This document shows positions 55,324 through 63,621 of a DNA stretch of 64,000 bases, piece by piece. The stretch comes from Ferruginibacter sp. (GTDB lineage Bacteria; Bacteroidota; Bacteroidia; Chitinophagales; Chitinophagaceae). Position numbers and translations under genes: made by a program. The notes under the pieces are model-generated. The model did not search any database and had not been told where the DNA came from. It saw only the letters and a list, made by a program, of their open reading frames with translations. The stretch is taken from the NCBI GenBank assembly GCA_025963635.1, contig JAOQAK010000055.1:124001-188000 (forward strand), read 5' to 3'. Each line of letters opens with the position of its first letter. The first letter of the stretch is position 1.

Positions 55324-56730
55324 TCATTGATCCCACCACAAATGTTGTGTTACATCTGATATCGCAGGAGCATTTTTGCTGTTTCGCCCGGTTTCCACTG
55401 TTGGATATACCAGTCTTCGTATAAAGGTGTTGGTGGCAACATTGAGTGGCAGTTGAAATCCCTGGTATTTGTAATCATATCTCCTGGCATCATCCCATGT
55501 TACAGGTGATAAGAAGAGTGCTTTGTATTTTTCTTTAAAAATAAGCGCAAGTGTAATATTTGCCGGTCCTACCGACACGGATGGATGATTGATGTATGCA
55601 TCACGGGCTGCGGCCGGCACACCAATCTTATTTATATTCGCCGTAATGCCCGCGAGATAGGCAGCATAGGCTTTGGGCAAATCATTGGAGCGAAAGGCAA
55701 CCTCAGCTTCAATAAATTTCATTTCTTCATAAGTAATGATGTACAATGGCGAACTGGTGTTAGAATAATACCCGGTTAAACTGATGTAGGATTCTTCCTT
55801 ATTGGTTCCGGTACCTACCCTATCGCCTCCATTTCGGGTACCCCGATAATCACCAAACTTTGTGAGGCTTGCAGTAAATGGCAGCCGCGGATCAAAAATG
55901 CCATAGGTGGTTCCATTCATCGCATTGATGTAATTAGTGGAAAGCCAGCCATCAAGATTTAGTGCAGCATTGTCAACTGCCTCCTGGTTCCATGGATTGC
56001 GCACGTCAAAGGTGGTGATAAATGCATCATCAGCCGAGCTTGTATAGGCTGCTGCGAGTTCCGCAGTAATGGCTGCAGGATTGTATTTCGAAGTTTTACT
56101 CAACTGGTTTAATAATCTTGCCTTCAATGCATGGGCTGTTTTTATCCATGCCGCAGTTTTGCCATGATGAATTAAATCTGCGCTGCTGTTCAGGTCAATT
56201 GTTGTTGCAGTGCTGCTCAGTAATGCGATACCTCCGTCTAATAATGCCAGGCAGCTGTCGTAAATACTTTGTGCAGCATCATAAGTGGGTGTGAGTGTTT
56301 CACCGGTGAAGGCATTGGAGTAAGGAGCCGATCCCCACAGGTTGTGCACCAGCTGAAGATTCATTGCCATCATGATATTTGCCACACCCTGGTATTTTGT
56401 AGCGCCCTGTTCGGCACCCAACCGCCGCAGATCATAAAGGTCAGTCATGTTACTGTATAATTTGGTCCAGGTATCACTGGCATCGATAGGCTCATAAGTG
56501 TCTGTAGCACCTGCAAGACTGGTATTGGCGAGATATTGCACATAATAGGAAGTAATATCAGCCACACGATAAACATTCAGCGCCGTATTTTGAGTAGTGC
56601 CGATTAACAATCCGTTGATCGGTGGCCTGGTTGCTGCATTAGGGTTTTGGTTTACATCCAGGTATTTTTTACAGGATGAAACAGTTGCAATCATTATAAA
56701 AATGAATAAATATCTTAGGATGAATTTCAT
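55324..56730 (-). CDS. SusD/RagB family glycan-binding lipoprotein
   Basis: A 468-residue outer-membrane lipoprotein that lids the SusC transporter and binds glycan on the cell surface. A short signal peptide ends in lipobox TVSSC with Cys20, followed by KKYLDVNQNPNAATRPPING, the standard start of the SusD-like 2 group. Further family features are VRVADITSYYVQYLAN-like helices (YRVADITSYYVQYLANTS), VHNLWGSAPYSNAFTGETLT, AWIKTAHALKARLLNQLSK and a C-terminal WDDARRYDYKYQGFQLPLN, ending RNSKNAPAISDVTQHLWWDQ. The gene follows susC by 11 bases on the same strand, forming the core pair of a polysaccharide utilisation locus with the upstream GH29 gene. A terminator-like repeat follows it. Confidence 0.94.
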   Translation of the reverse strand: MKFILRYLFIFIMIATVSSCKKYLDVNQNPNAATRPPINGLLIGTTQNTALNVYRVADITSYYVQYLANTSLAGATDTYEPIDASDTWTKLYSNMTDLYDLRRLGAEQGATKYQGVANIMMAMNLQLVHNLWGSAPYSNAFTGETLTPTYDAAQSIYDSCLALLDGGIALLSSTATTIDLNSSADLIHHGKTAAWIKTAHALKARLLNQLSKTSKYNPAAITAELAAAYTSSADDAFITTFDVRNPWNQEAVDNAALNLDGWLSTNYINAMNGTTYGIFDPRLPFTASLTKFGDYRGTRNGGDRVGTGTNKEESYISLTGYYSNTSSPLYIITYEEMKFIEAEVAFRSNDLPKAYAAYLAGITANINKIGVPAAARDAYINHPSVSVGPANITLALIFKEKYKALFLSPVTWDDARRYDYKYQGFQLPLNVATNTFIRRLVYPTVETGRNSKNAPAISDVTQHLWWDQ

Positions 56731-56741
56731 AACGCTTGAAT

Positions 56742-59700
56742 TTAAAAGTTAAGATTTACACTTACAAGAAAGCTTCTCACGGCAGGATAGGTAAACCCTG
56801 CAAACGCGTCAATATTGCTTCCGGAACTGGTGCTGCTTAATTCAGGATCGTAGCCGGTGTAATCGGTGATCAACACCAGGTTATTACCGGTTAGTGTAAC
56901 GGCAGCGCTTTTAATAAGGCCTTTCTTCAGGGGCAGATTATAACTTAAACTCAGGTTTCTTAAACGCACCCACGAAGCGTCTTCAACAAAATTGCTTGAG
57001 ATGCCGCGGTACACCGCCCTGTAAAACCCGGCACTACCGTAATTTACGCCGTCAGGCCCCGTACCCTGTCCGAGCCATACTGTTTTTGTATTGGCTGTTC
57101 CATTTGCCAGCATCCCTTCAAAAACCTTTGTATCGTTCCTGTTTTCTGTGTACCTGGCAATGCCGAAAGCTGCCATAAAATTGCCTAGCTGGTTGTATTT
57201 ATCCTGTCCCTGTTGTGTATCCCACAAAAATGAAAGGGAGAAATTTTTATAAGTAAAACTATTGGTGATGCCACCGATCCATTTGGGTTGAGAATTTCCC
57301 AATAAGCGTTGGGTAGGATCCTGGCTTGGGAAGCCGTTGGCGCCGATCAACAGCGGAAGGCTTTTATCAACCGTTACACCGTCATCGGCCTTGTTGCCGT
57401 AATATCTTTTGTAAGTTGTTCCGTAAATATTTCCCACCGCATAGCCAGGCACATATTTTAATGATACTGTAGAACCTGCATAACCAAACTGCGAGCCGAT
57501 TACAATTTCCTGTAAACCTTCGTTCAGCGATAATACCCTGTTTTTGTTGGCAGAAAAATTTACGGTAAGGTCCCACCTGAAATTATTTGTCCGCACCGGG
57601 TTCCCTGTTAATGAAAGTTCAACGCCTTTGTTTTCAATTTCGCCCGCATTGATAATAAAACTTGTAAAACCGCTGGTAGGCGAAACAGCTACGGGGAGTA
57701 TCTGATCCCGGCTGTTCAGTTTATACCAGCTGAAGTCGAGCCCCAGCCTGTTGTTCAGGAAGCGGAGTTCCGTACCTAATTCCAGTGTTTGGGTACGTTC
57801 GGGTTTCAATGTTTCAATTCCTTTGCCATCATTTCTTGTCCATGCCACCTGGCTGCTGGAGGTAATTACATTCGAACCATAATATACATTGGTTTGATAT
57901 GGATCGGTATCCTTACCTACGGCAGCCAACGAGGCTCTTAACTTGACATAGCTTAAGGCAACCGGCATTTTCTTCAACATATCTGAAAGCACCCACGACA
58001 AACTTGCCGAAGGGTAAAAGAAAGAGTTATTGGGAGATGCCAATGTAGAAGTCCATTCATTGCGCCCTGTTACATCCAGGAATAAATAATTGTTGTAACT
58101 CATCGTAAGATCACCATAGGCGCTTACAATTCTGTATTGACTTTCATATTGATTGGTGGTGCGAACTTTTGCATTGTTCAGTGACAACAAATCGGGAACA
58201 TCCAACTCTGATCCCCCGGAAAAAAGCCGGCTGTATTTTATATCCCGTGTTTCATTACCTGCCCTGAGTATTGTATTGAATTTATCCGTCCAATCTTTTT
58301 TAAACGTTAACAGGAGAATAGAATTCAGCACCCGGTTGCTGATACGGTATTCGTTTACAAACCCTAATTCATTGTCTTCATGATCGATCTCTCCAACCAG
58401 GCCCATTGGCCCCGGAGCCGCATGTTTCCTGAAATCTGCATAATAATCCATGCCAAGTTTGTAATCAATATCCAAAAAAGAAAATGGTGACAAGGTCATG
58501 GAAACATCACCGATCAGGCGGTTTACATTATCCCTGTATTGATTACTGTAAGTGCCGTAAATAGGATTGTTATTGCCCTGAAGATAAGTAATCATCGTTC
58601 CGTCAGGCTTGATATAGTCTTTTACATTCCAGCGGGGCGACCAGTAAGTAAGACTTTCATTATACCGATCAGCATTCACACGGCGGCCGCCTGAATTGAT
58701 AAAATACGCAGAAGGGCGTATTCTAAGCATATTGCCGAATTTAAACTGCCCTCCCACTTTTGCAGAAATGTTTTTGTAGTCAGAAAAAGGAATCGTTCCG
58801 TTCTGTTTGAAATATGAAAAGGAGGAATTTAACAGGGCATTCTCTGTACCGCCGCTTAGGGTGAGACTGTTCCTCACCTGGTTGCCATGCTGGAATCCCT
58901 GTGCATACTGGTTGTACAATTGAGCAGGATGTGTGGGATCAAGTAATTTTGCTGCTTCCACTGTAGGGCCCCAGCTTGGCCAAAAACTCGCTGCATCATA
59001 TACACCGCCAAATCCCTGCGAATATTTTGTTTGAACCTCGGGAAATTTATTGACGACATCCACGCCGTAAGTTGATGTAAACCCTACCTGCATTTGGCCG
59101 GCCCTCGCAGATTTTGTAGTGATCAGGATCACCCCGTTTGAACCTGCCTGTCCGTATAAAGCAGTAGCAGCACCGCCTCTTAACACTGAAATATTTTCCA
59201 CATCATCCGGGTTGATATCTGCAGCCCTGTTCGACAGACCTCTTATTTCACCGGCATCATCTACCGTATTGGTACTATTATCGATCAATATCCCATCAAT
59301 AATGAACAGGGGTTGGTTATTGCGATCGCCCGATAAGGATTTAATACCGCGAATGATAATACGGGAACCCTGTCCAGGCGCTCCCCCGCCGCTGTTGATC
59401 TGAACACCGGCCACCTTACCCTGGAGCGCATTTACAATATTAGATTGCTTGCTGGCAACCAGTGCATCTCCGCTGACTTCCTGGGATGAATAGCCTAATG
59501 CTTTTTTTTCTCTCCTGATGCCCAAGGCAGTAACAATCACTTCTGACAAGTCGCCACCCTCCTGCAGAACGACGTGGTAAACCGTTTCATTGTTTACAGC
59601 AATTTCCTGCGTTTTAAAATTTACCGACGAAATAACCAGTCTTGGATTTTTACCGGTTACCGTAATGGAGAAGGTGCCGTCTTCTTTGGCAGTGAGCGTG

Positions 59701-59846
59701 TTGTTGCTGTTTTTTTGTGCGATGGTAGCTAATGGAACGGGCCTGCCTTTTGGATCAGTAACTGTGCCGGTGATTTGCCTGGTTTGGCTAAATACAAAAC
59801 CCGGAAGCATAAAAAATATCCATAACAGGGTTGGAAATGTTTTCAT
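56742..59846 (-). CDS. SusC/RagA TonB-dependent outer-membrane transporter
   Basis: A 1034-residue outer-membrane barrel that imports oligosaccharides bound by its SusD partner, driven by TonB. The ATG at 59844-59846 starts a signal peptide (MKTFPTLLWIFFMLPGFVFS). Order of parts: a CarboxypepD_reg-like domain (ITGTVTDPKGRPVPLATIAQ), a TonB box region (LSEVIVTALGIRREKKALGY), the plug (ALQGKVAGVQINSGGGAPGQ, IIIRGIKSLSG, PLFIIDGILIDN, ISVLRGGAATALYGQAGSNG VILITTK) and a 22-strand barrel ending with an aromatic-terminated strand (SFLVSVNLNF). No N-terminal signalling (STN) domain is present, so it is not itself a sigma-factor trigger. No ECF sigma/anti-sigma or hybrid two-component regulator is in the window. 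It is followed directly by susD. Confidence 0.95.
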   Translation of the reverse strand: MKTFPTLLWIFFMLPGFVFSQTRQITGTVTDPKGRPVPLATIAQKNSNNTLTAKEDGTFSITVTGKNPRLVISSVNFKTQEIAVNNETVYHVVLQEGGDLSEVIVTALGIRREKKALGYSSQEVSGDALVASKQSNIVNALQGKVAGVQINSGGGAPGQGSRIIIRGIKSLSGDRNNQPLFIIDGILIDNSTNTVDDAGEIRGLSNRAADINPDDVENISVLRGGAATALYGQAGSNGVILITTKSARAGQMQVGFTSTYGVDVVNKFPEVQTKYSQGFGGVYDAASFWPSWGPTVEAAKLLDPTHPAQLYNQYAQGFQHGNQVRNSLTLSGGTENALLNSSFSYFKQNGTIPFSDYKNISAKVGGQFKFGNMLRIRPSAYFINSGGRRVNADRYNESLTYWSPRWNVKDYIKPDGTMITYLQGNNNPIYGTYSNQYRDNVNRLIGDVSMTLSPFSFLDIDYKLGMDYYADFRKHAAPGPMGLVGEIDHEDNELGFVNEYRISNRVLNSILLLTFKKDWTDKFNTILRAGNETRDIKYSRLFSGGSELDVPDLLSLNNAKVRTTNQYESQYRIVSAYGDLTMSYNNYLFLDVTGRNEWTSTLASPNNSFFYPSASLSWVLSDMLKKMPVALSYVKLRASLAAVGKDTDPYQTNVYYGSNVITSSSQVAWTRNDGKGIETLKPERTQTLELGTELRFLNNRLGLDFSWYKLNSRDQILPVAVSPTSGFTSFIINAGEIENKGVELSLTGNPVRTNNFRWDLTVNFSANKNRVLSLNEGLQEIVIGSQFGYAGSTVSLKYVPGYAVGNIYGTTYKRYYGNKADDGVTVDKSLPLLIGANGFPSQDPTQRLLGNSQPKWIGGITNSFTYKNFSLSFLWDTQQGQDKYNQLGNFMAAFGIARYTENRNDTKVFEGMLANGTANTKTVWLGQGTGPDGVNYGSAGFYRAVYRGISSNFVEDASWVRLRNLSLSYNLPLKKGLIKSAAVTLTGNNLVLITDYTGYDPELSSTSSGSNIDAFAGFTYPAVRSFLVSVNLNF

Positions 59847-60169
59847 GTGCAGTTGTTTAATGTTAAAAAATTGGCAAACAAACATGATGTTTAGTCACCC
59901 TTAACATATCTTGACAATGTAGTATATAACATAGCTGCAAGCATATAAATAATAATTTTCCAGATAAAATTAAAATTAACCGTTCATAATAATAAAGGGC
60001 ATGTCAAGCCTGCGTATTGGGCTTACGACCAAAATACACCTCTAAATGCCCTTTTAAAAATTGTGAGATCGCTTCCTATGGCTGATAATTTCCGGGCGCT
60101 ATGGATGCCCCCGCTGCGCAGATCATCTGCCCATCTTACATTGAACCGGCAATTTTCATGTATGCTTCA
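59847..60169. other. Spacer between the GH29 and susC genes
   Basis: 323 bases on the transcript side between the fucosidase stop and susC start. Contains a base-paired element (59994-60054). No clear TAnnTTTG box was found for susC on the minus strand. Confidence 0.5.
59994..60054 (-). other. Predicted structured RNA element between GH29 and susC
   Basis: AAAGGGCAT (59994-60002) pairs perfectly with ATGCCCTTT (60046-60054), enclosing a small hairpin AAGCC (60006-60010)/GGCTT (60020-60024). On the minus strand the structure is followed by TTATTATTATG. It could be an attenuator, a processing site or just a weak terminator. Confidence 0.45.
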
Positions 60170-61630
60170 TTAAAAAACTTCAACATTGGAGATAACAGGA
60201 GAAGCTTTCGAATCAGTAATGCTCAGTTTTATCCTGCTTGTTTCCACAGGTTCAATTTTCAATATTCTTTTGTGACCAATAGTGGTACCCTCTGCTGCCG
60301 TTTGCCAGGCATTATCCTTCCATATTGCTACCGTAAATGACTTTACCCGCTGTCCAAGTTTAATATATTCCTGCAGCATAATGTATTTTATGGTTGCTGA
60401 CTTTGCCAACTTAATTTCGATATTGCCGGCCCTGGTTTCATTATCGGTTGCCCAATAAGTTTCTTTATTGCCATCCGTGATATTTGCAGGGGAAAATTGT
60501 TTTAGTTTACCCCGGTAATTATCGGCTGTTACGGTTGCATTTACAGCCAGGTTGTGCCCCAGTTCTTTTTTCAGCAATGCTTTCAACCCATATAGCGCTT
60601 TTACATCGTTTCTATGAAATTGCCCTGTTCTGTCGGGGGGAATATTGAGCAATAAGGTTGAACCACGCCCAACAGAACTAAGGTAAATTTCAAACAACTG
60701 TTCCGGGGTTTTCACCAAAGCATCTTCTTTGGCATGATAAAACCAGCCTGGCCGGATCGAGACATCCACTTCTGCCGGCACCCATTTGTCACCATCTTCG
60801 GCACCTGTAGACAGCAGGCTTTCAATCCCTGCCTTACCAGCGTAAATAGTATCTGTACTGATGGTATTCCAATTCGTTTTTCCTGCTATGCCGTTTTCAT
60901 TTCCTACCCAGCGTACGCCCGGACCGGCATCGCTAAAAAATATAATATTGGGTTCCATTTTCTTTACAAGGTTGAGCGTAGTGGGCCAATCGTAATAAGC
61001 AGCTCCGTTGATGGTTCTTTTTTCTTTTGCGCCGCCATAGTATCCGTCACCCCCGTTCGCCCCATCAAACCACATTTCGAACACGGGCCCGTACTTTGTA
61101 AACAATTCTTTTAACTGGTTGCGGTAATACGTAATGTAAGCAGGTGTTCCATAATCAGCCCGGTTCCTGTCCCAGGGAGATAAATAGATCCCGAATTTAA
61201 GTCCGTACTTTTTAGCGGCATCGCTTGCCTCTCTAACAATATCTCCTTTGCCATTTTTGTAAGGACTGTTTTTAATAGACCGTTCAGTGTATTTGGAAGG
61301 CCATAAACAAAACCCATCATGGTGTTTGCAGGTTAATATCAATGTTTTAAAGCCGGTCCCTTTCAGTGTTCTTGCCCATTGGTTGGCATCTGTACTGGAC
61401 GGATTAAAAAGTGCCGGGCTTTCATCTCCATACCCCCATTCTTTATCGGTAAAAGTATTGATGTTGAAATGTACAAAGGCATTCATTTCCATTTCGTGCC
61501 AGGTTACCTGCGCTGCCGATGGCAAAGGGTAAACCGGGGCTGGTGGTGCTATCCTTTTCACTTGTGCAAATAAGCCATTGGAAACAAAAATCCCTGCCAG
61601 TAAAATAGAAGCCTGTTTTGTGAAGGTCAT
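60170..61630 (-). CDS. GH29 alpha-L-fucosidase with C-terminal F5/8-type (CBM32-like) domain
   Basis: A 486-residue secreted enzyme that releases alpha-L-fucose from glycans. A signal peptide (KQASILLAGIFVSNGLFAQ) leads to the catalytic barrel: WHEMEMNAFVHFNINTFTDK EWG, FKTLILTCKHHDGFCLWPSK, KFGIYLSPWDRNRADYGTPA, the nucleophile in FEMWFDGANGG (Asp189), YFSD-like IIFFSDAGPGVRWVGNE and SVGRGSTLLLNIPPDRTGQF. The C-terminal domain (about 355-486; NLAVNATVTADNYRG, ATDNETRAGNIEIKL) is discoidin-like and should bind sugar. In combination with SusCD directly downstream it points to a locus for fucosylated glycans. A candidate -7 box (61677-61684) lies 47 bases upstream of the ATG. Confidence 0.93.
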   Translation of the reverse strand: MTFTKQASILLAGIFVSNGLFAQVKRIAPPAPVYPLPSAAQVTWHEMEMNAFVHFNINTFTDKEWGYGDESPALFNPSSTDANQWARTLKGTGFKTLILTCKHHDGFCLWPSKYTERSIKNSPYKNGKGDIVREASDAAKKYGLKFGIYLSPWDRNRADYGTPAYITYYRNQLKELFTKYGPVFEMWFDGANGGDGYYGGAKEKRTINGAAYYDWPTTLNLVKKMEPNIIFFSDAGPGVRWVGNENGIAGKTNWNTISTDTIYAGKAGIESLLSTGAEDGDKWVPAEVDVSIRPGWFYHAKEDALVKTPEQLFEIYLSSVGRGSTLLLNIPPDRTGQFHRNDVKALYGLKALLKKELGHNLAVNATVTADNYRGKLKQFSPANITDGNKETYWATDNETRAGNIEIKLAKSATIKYIMLQEYIKLGQRVKSFTVAIWKDNAWQTAAEGTTIGHKRILKIEPVETSRIKLSITDSKASPVISNVEVF

Positions 61631-61676
61631 TTTGGTATGATTGAAATGAATGATAATGTCATTTAAAATTGTATTA

Positions 61677-61684
61677 CAAAAATA
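61677..61684 (-). promoter_or_regulatory. Candidate -7 box of the fucosidase-SusCD locus
   Basis: CAAAAATA on the plus strand reads TATTTTTG on the minus strand, matching TAnnTTTG, 47 bases before the ATG. A -33 element at the normal spacing is not evident. Confidence 0.35.
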
Positions 61685-61841
61685 AGTAAGGACAATTGAA
61701 AAATGGAGTGGCTACGGAAATTTGGGGACGCCATTGCATAGACATTTGGATCATCCAATATTTTTAAGGGAAGTTCGTCCATCTACTGATGATATCTAAT
61801 AACGACTTAAAAGAGATTGTTCATTGAGGGATACATGCCAT

Positions 61842-61874
61842 AAAAAAAGCAACCGGTTATGATCCAGCTGCTTT
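61842..61874 (-). terminator. Rho-independent terminator downstream of the 61963-62682 gene
   Basis: AAAGCA (61846-61851) pairs with TGCTTT (61869-61874) and the stem continues inwards with two mismatches to GG/CC. On the minus strand it ends in a run of seven T (complement of 61842-61848). Confidence 0.7.
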
Positions 61875-61962
61875 GATTTATTTCACACTAACGATCCTGG
61901 GTTTTGAAGAGCATTAAGTAATACAGCCCCATCAATTTTTTTGAGGCGATATTTATATTTCA

Positions 61963-62682
61963 TTATTTTGAACTTAATAAAGGCTTGTATATAAGCAATT
62001 CAGACCATCGGCTCTGGACTATATCGGCATAATCCTTCAACCAGCCATCAAACGAGCCGGCACCGTTGACTGCATTGAATCTTTCGGCCATTGGTTTGCG
62101 ATAATCACTAGCCAATTCCTTTAAGCCATTTTTTAAGCGGGTGACAGTTATATATCCCGGCTCACCTGAAAACGCGGCCAAATAAACGGCAACGGATTCA
62201 TTATCGGCAGCCCATGCCTTTTTAATTTTTTGAATCAGCCCTATCATGTTACCGATCTTACCAGGTTTTGCAATCATGTGATTGATTACGATTTTATCCG
62301 CGTAATCAGTTAGCTGCACTGTGCTTAAATCCGCCTGGAAATCGTAATAGCCACTTTGACCTGCACCTACTGTAAGCGGCAATACATTTTTTTCCCAATC
62401 AGAAGTATGTTCGGCGCTAATGTCTTCACGGCTATCCAACGTGCTCCAGGTACTTGGCCCCTCGGTAACCATATATCCGCCTGCATCCGGGCCCGACTGG
62501 ATGGTCCATACCCGCCAGGCAACATCACCTTTATGATATTTTTGGGCATGATTAGCAAGTGCTTTTTCAAACTCGCCGGCCTTGTCATTTTTAGTAAATA
62601 AACGGTTGGATGTAAGAATTGTCTTTGTCTGTCCTACTCCTAATAGCGGGAGAAGGAATAGCAGGAAAAATAAATTTTTCAT
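61963..62682 (-). CDS. Secreted protein of unknown function
   Basis: 239 residues beginning with a good signal peptide (MKNLFFLLFLLPLLGVGQT). No family is recognised with confidence. The sequence has an alpha/beta pattern, with KNDKAGEFEKALANHAQKYH, DVAWRVWTIQSGPDAGGYMV, KIVINHMIAKPGKIGNMIGL and SVAVYLAAFSGEPGYITVTR, in which helix-strand spacing is reminiscent of two dimeric alpha-beta barrel (ABM-like) halves; that is only an impression. It lacks cysteines after the signal and any lipobox, so it is probably periplasmic. It follows the 62816-63298 gene by 133 bases on the same strand and is closed by a terminator. Confidence 0.7.
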   Translation of the reverse strand: MKNLFFLLFLLPLLGVGQTKTILTSNRLFTKNDKAGEFEKALANHAQKYHKGDVAWRVWTIQSGPDAGGYMVTEGPSTWSTLDSREDISAEHTSDWEKNVLPLTVGAGQSGYYDFQADLSTVQLTDYADKIVINHMIAKPGKIGNMIGLIQKIKKAWAADNESVAVYLAAFSGEPGYITVTRLKNGLKELASDYRKPMAERFNAVNGAGSFDGWLKDYADIVQSRWSELLIYKPLLSSK

Positions 62683-62815
62683 TGTAAGTTCTTTTTTAAA
62701 ATGATGAGAGAAATAGAATTGTAATTAAGTTTTAGCGTTAAGATTGATACGTAACAAGCTTGCCTTATAACCAAAATGATTGAGGAAAACTTGTACTGAC
62801 TGATTGCGGTATTTT

Positions 62816-63298
62816 TTACTCCTTGATCATTTTTGAAAAATCTCCATAAATACTTTCGCGTGTTATTTTACCTGCACTGTTAAAGTCATCAAACTGAACG
62901 TAATCGATGGTTATTACAAGCCCGGTCTTTTTAGACTTGCCAGACCATTTCCACCAGGATTGCACTATTTTGGCATCTCCATCCAGGTAGTGTAAATAGT
63001 CAGGATAGCCAACTACCGCAACTTTCACATCATCATAAAAATCGAAATCGGAGCTCCACATTTTAAATGCATCCGCAATCGAAATCGATTTTGGCATACC
63101 GGTAATCCAAAACCGGGCTGTATCTGAGTAAAGCAGTTTATTGGCGGCTTCATCTTTCGCCAGGTAGGCTTTAACGGTATTATTTATAACATCAATGTAA
63201 GCGTGCTTGATGTAAATAGTGCCGTTCTTTTCTTCCTGTTGTGAAAAAGCTGCAATTCCAAAAACGAATAAGGCTGTTGTTAAAATAATTTTTCTCAT
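62816..63298 (-). CDS. Secreted NTF2-like (SnoaL-type) protein
   Basis: 160 residues with a signal peptide (MRKIILTTALFVFGIAAFSQ). The mature part fits the NTF2/SnoaL-like cone fold: an N-terminal helix YIDVINNTVKAYLAKDEAAN, LYSDTARFWITGMPKSISIA DAFKMW, then strands VKVAVVGYPDYLHYLDGDAK and IVQSWWKWSGKSKKTGLVIT, ending with GKITRESIYGDFSKMIKE. Such domains may be enzymes, binding proteins or polyketide-cyclase-like, so activity cannot be named. It is probably periplasmic. It lies upstream of another small secreted protein gene on the same strand and the two could act together. Confidence 0.75.
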   Translation of the reverse strand: MRKIILTTALFVFGIAAFSQQEEKNGTIYIKHAYIDVINNTVKAYLAKDEAANKLLYSDTARFWITGMPKSISIADAFKMWSSDFDFYDDVKVAVVGYPDYLHYLDGDAKIVQSWWKWSGKSKKTGLVITIDYVQFDDFNSAGKITRESIYGDFSKMIKE

Positions 63299-63621
63299 TT
63301 TTTTTGTTTTTAGTTTTCCTACTCTTCTGGCTTTTCGGTTTCGCCCCTGCTAAAATCCCTAAGCAGGACAGGTTTTGTATTGTTTAGTTCTACGGTTATC
63401 CGGGTAATGAAAAAATGTACATCTCAATATTTACCTGTTTACTACTGCCTGATTTTTGGCAATGATAGAATATCAATATTCATTAGATCAACTATTCAAA
63501 TAACTGCACTTTGAAGGATAGCTCTTTCGAAGTATAGAATTGATAATATCGGGTTTTCAAAAATCTCAGCGACCAGGTATTATCCCGGCCACTGAGATGA
63601 ACTATTAACAAAACCCGCAAC
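63299..63621. other. Intergenic region with a terminator
   Basis: About 320 bases. The right side contains the terminator of the T9SS gene (63559-63598). The left side should hold the promoter for the NTF2-like gene, but no clear box is seen. Confidence 0.5.
63559..63598 (-). terminator. Rho-independent terminator of the T9SS substrate gene
   Basis: ATCTCAG (63563-63569) pairs with CTGAGAT (63592-63598) and the stem extends inwards with two mismatches. On the minus strand the stem is followed by TTTTT (complement of 63559-63563). It lies 24 bases past the stop. Confidence 0.75.

Larger units (their letters stand above)
61631..61962. other. Intergenic region upstream of the fucosidase gene
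   Basis: About 330 bases holding a candidate promoter (61677-61684) for the fucosidase gene and the terminator (61842-61874) of the upstream genes. No coding content is recognised. Confidence 0.5.
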
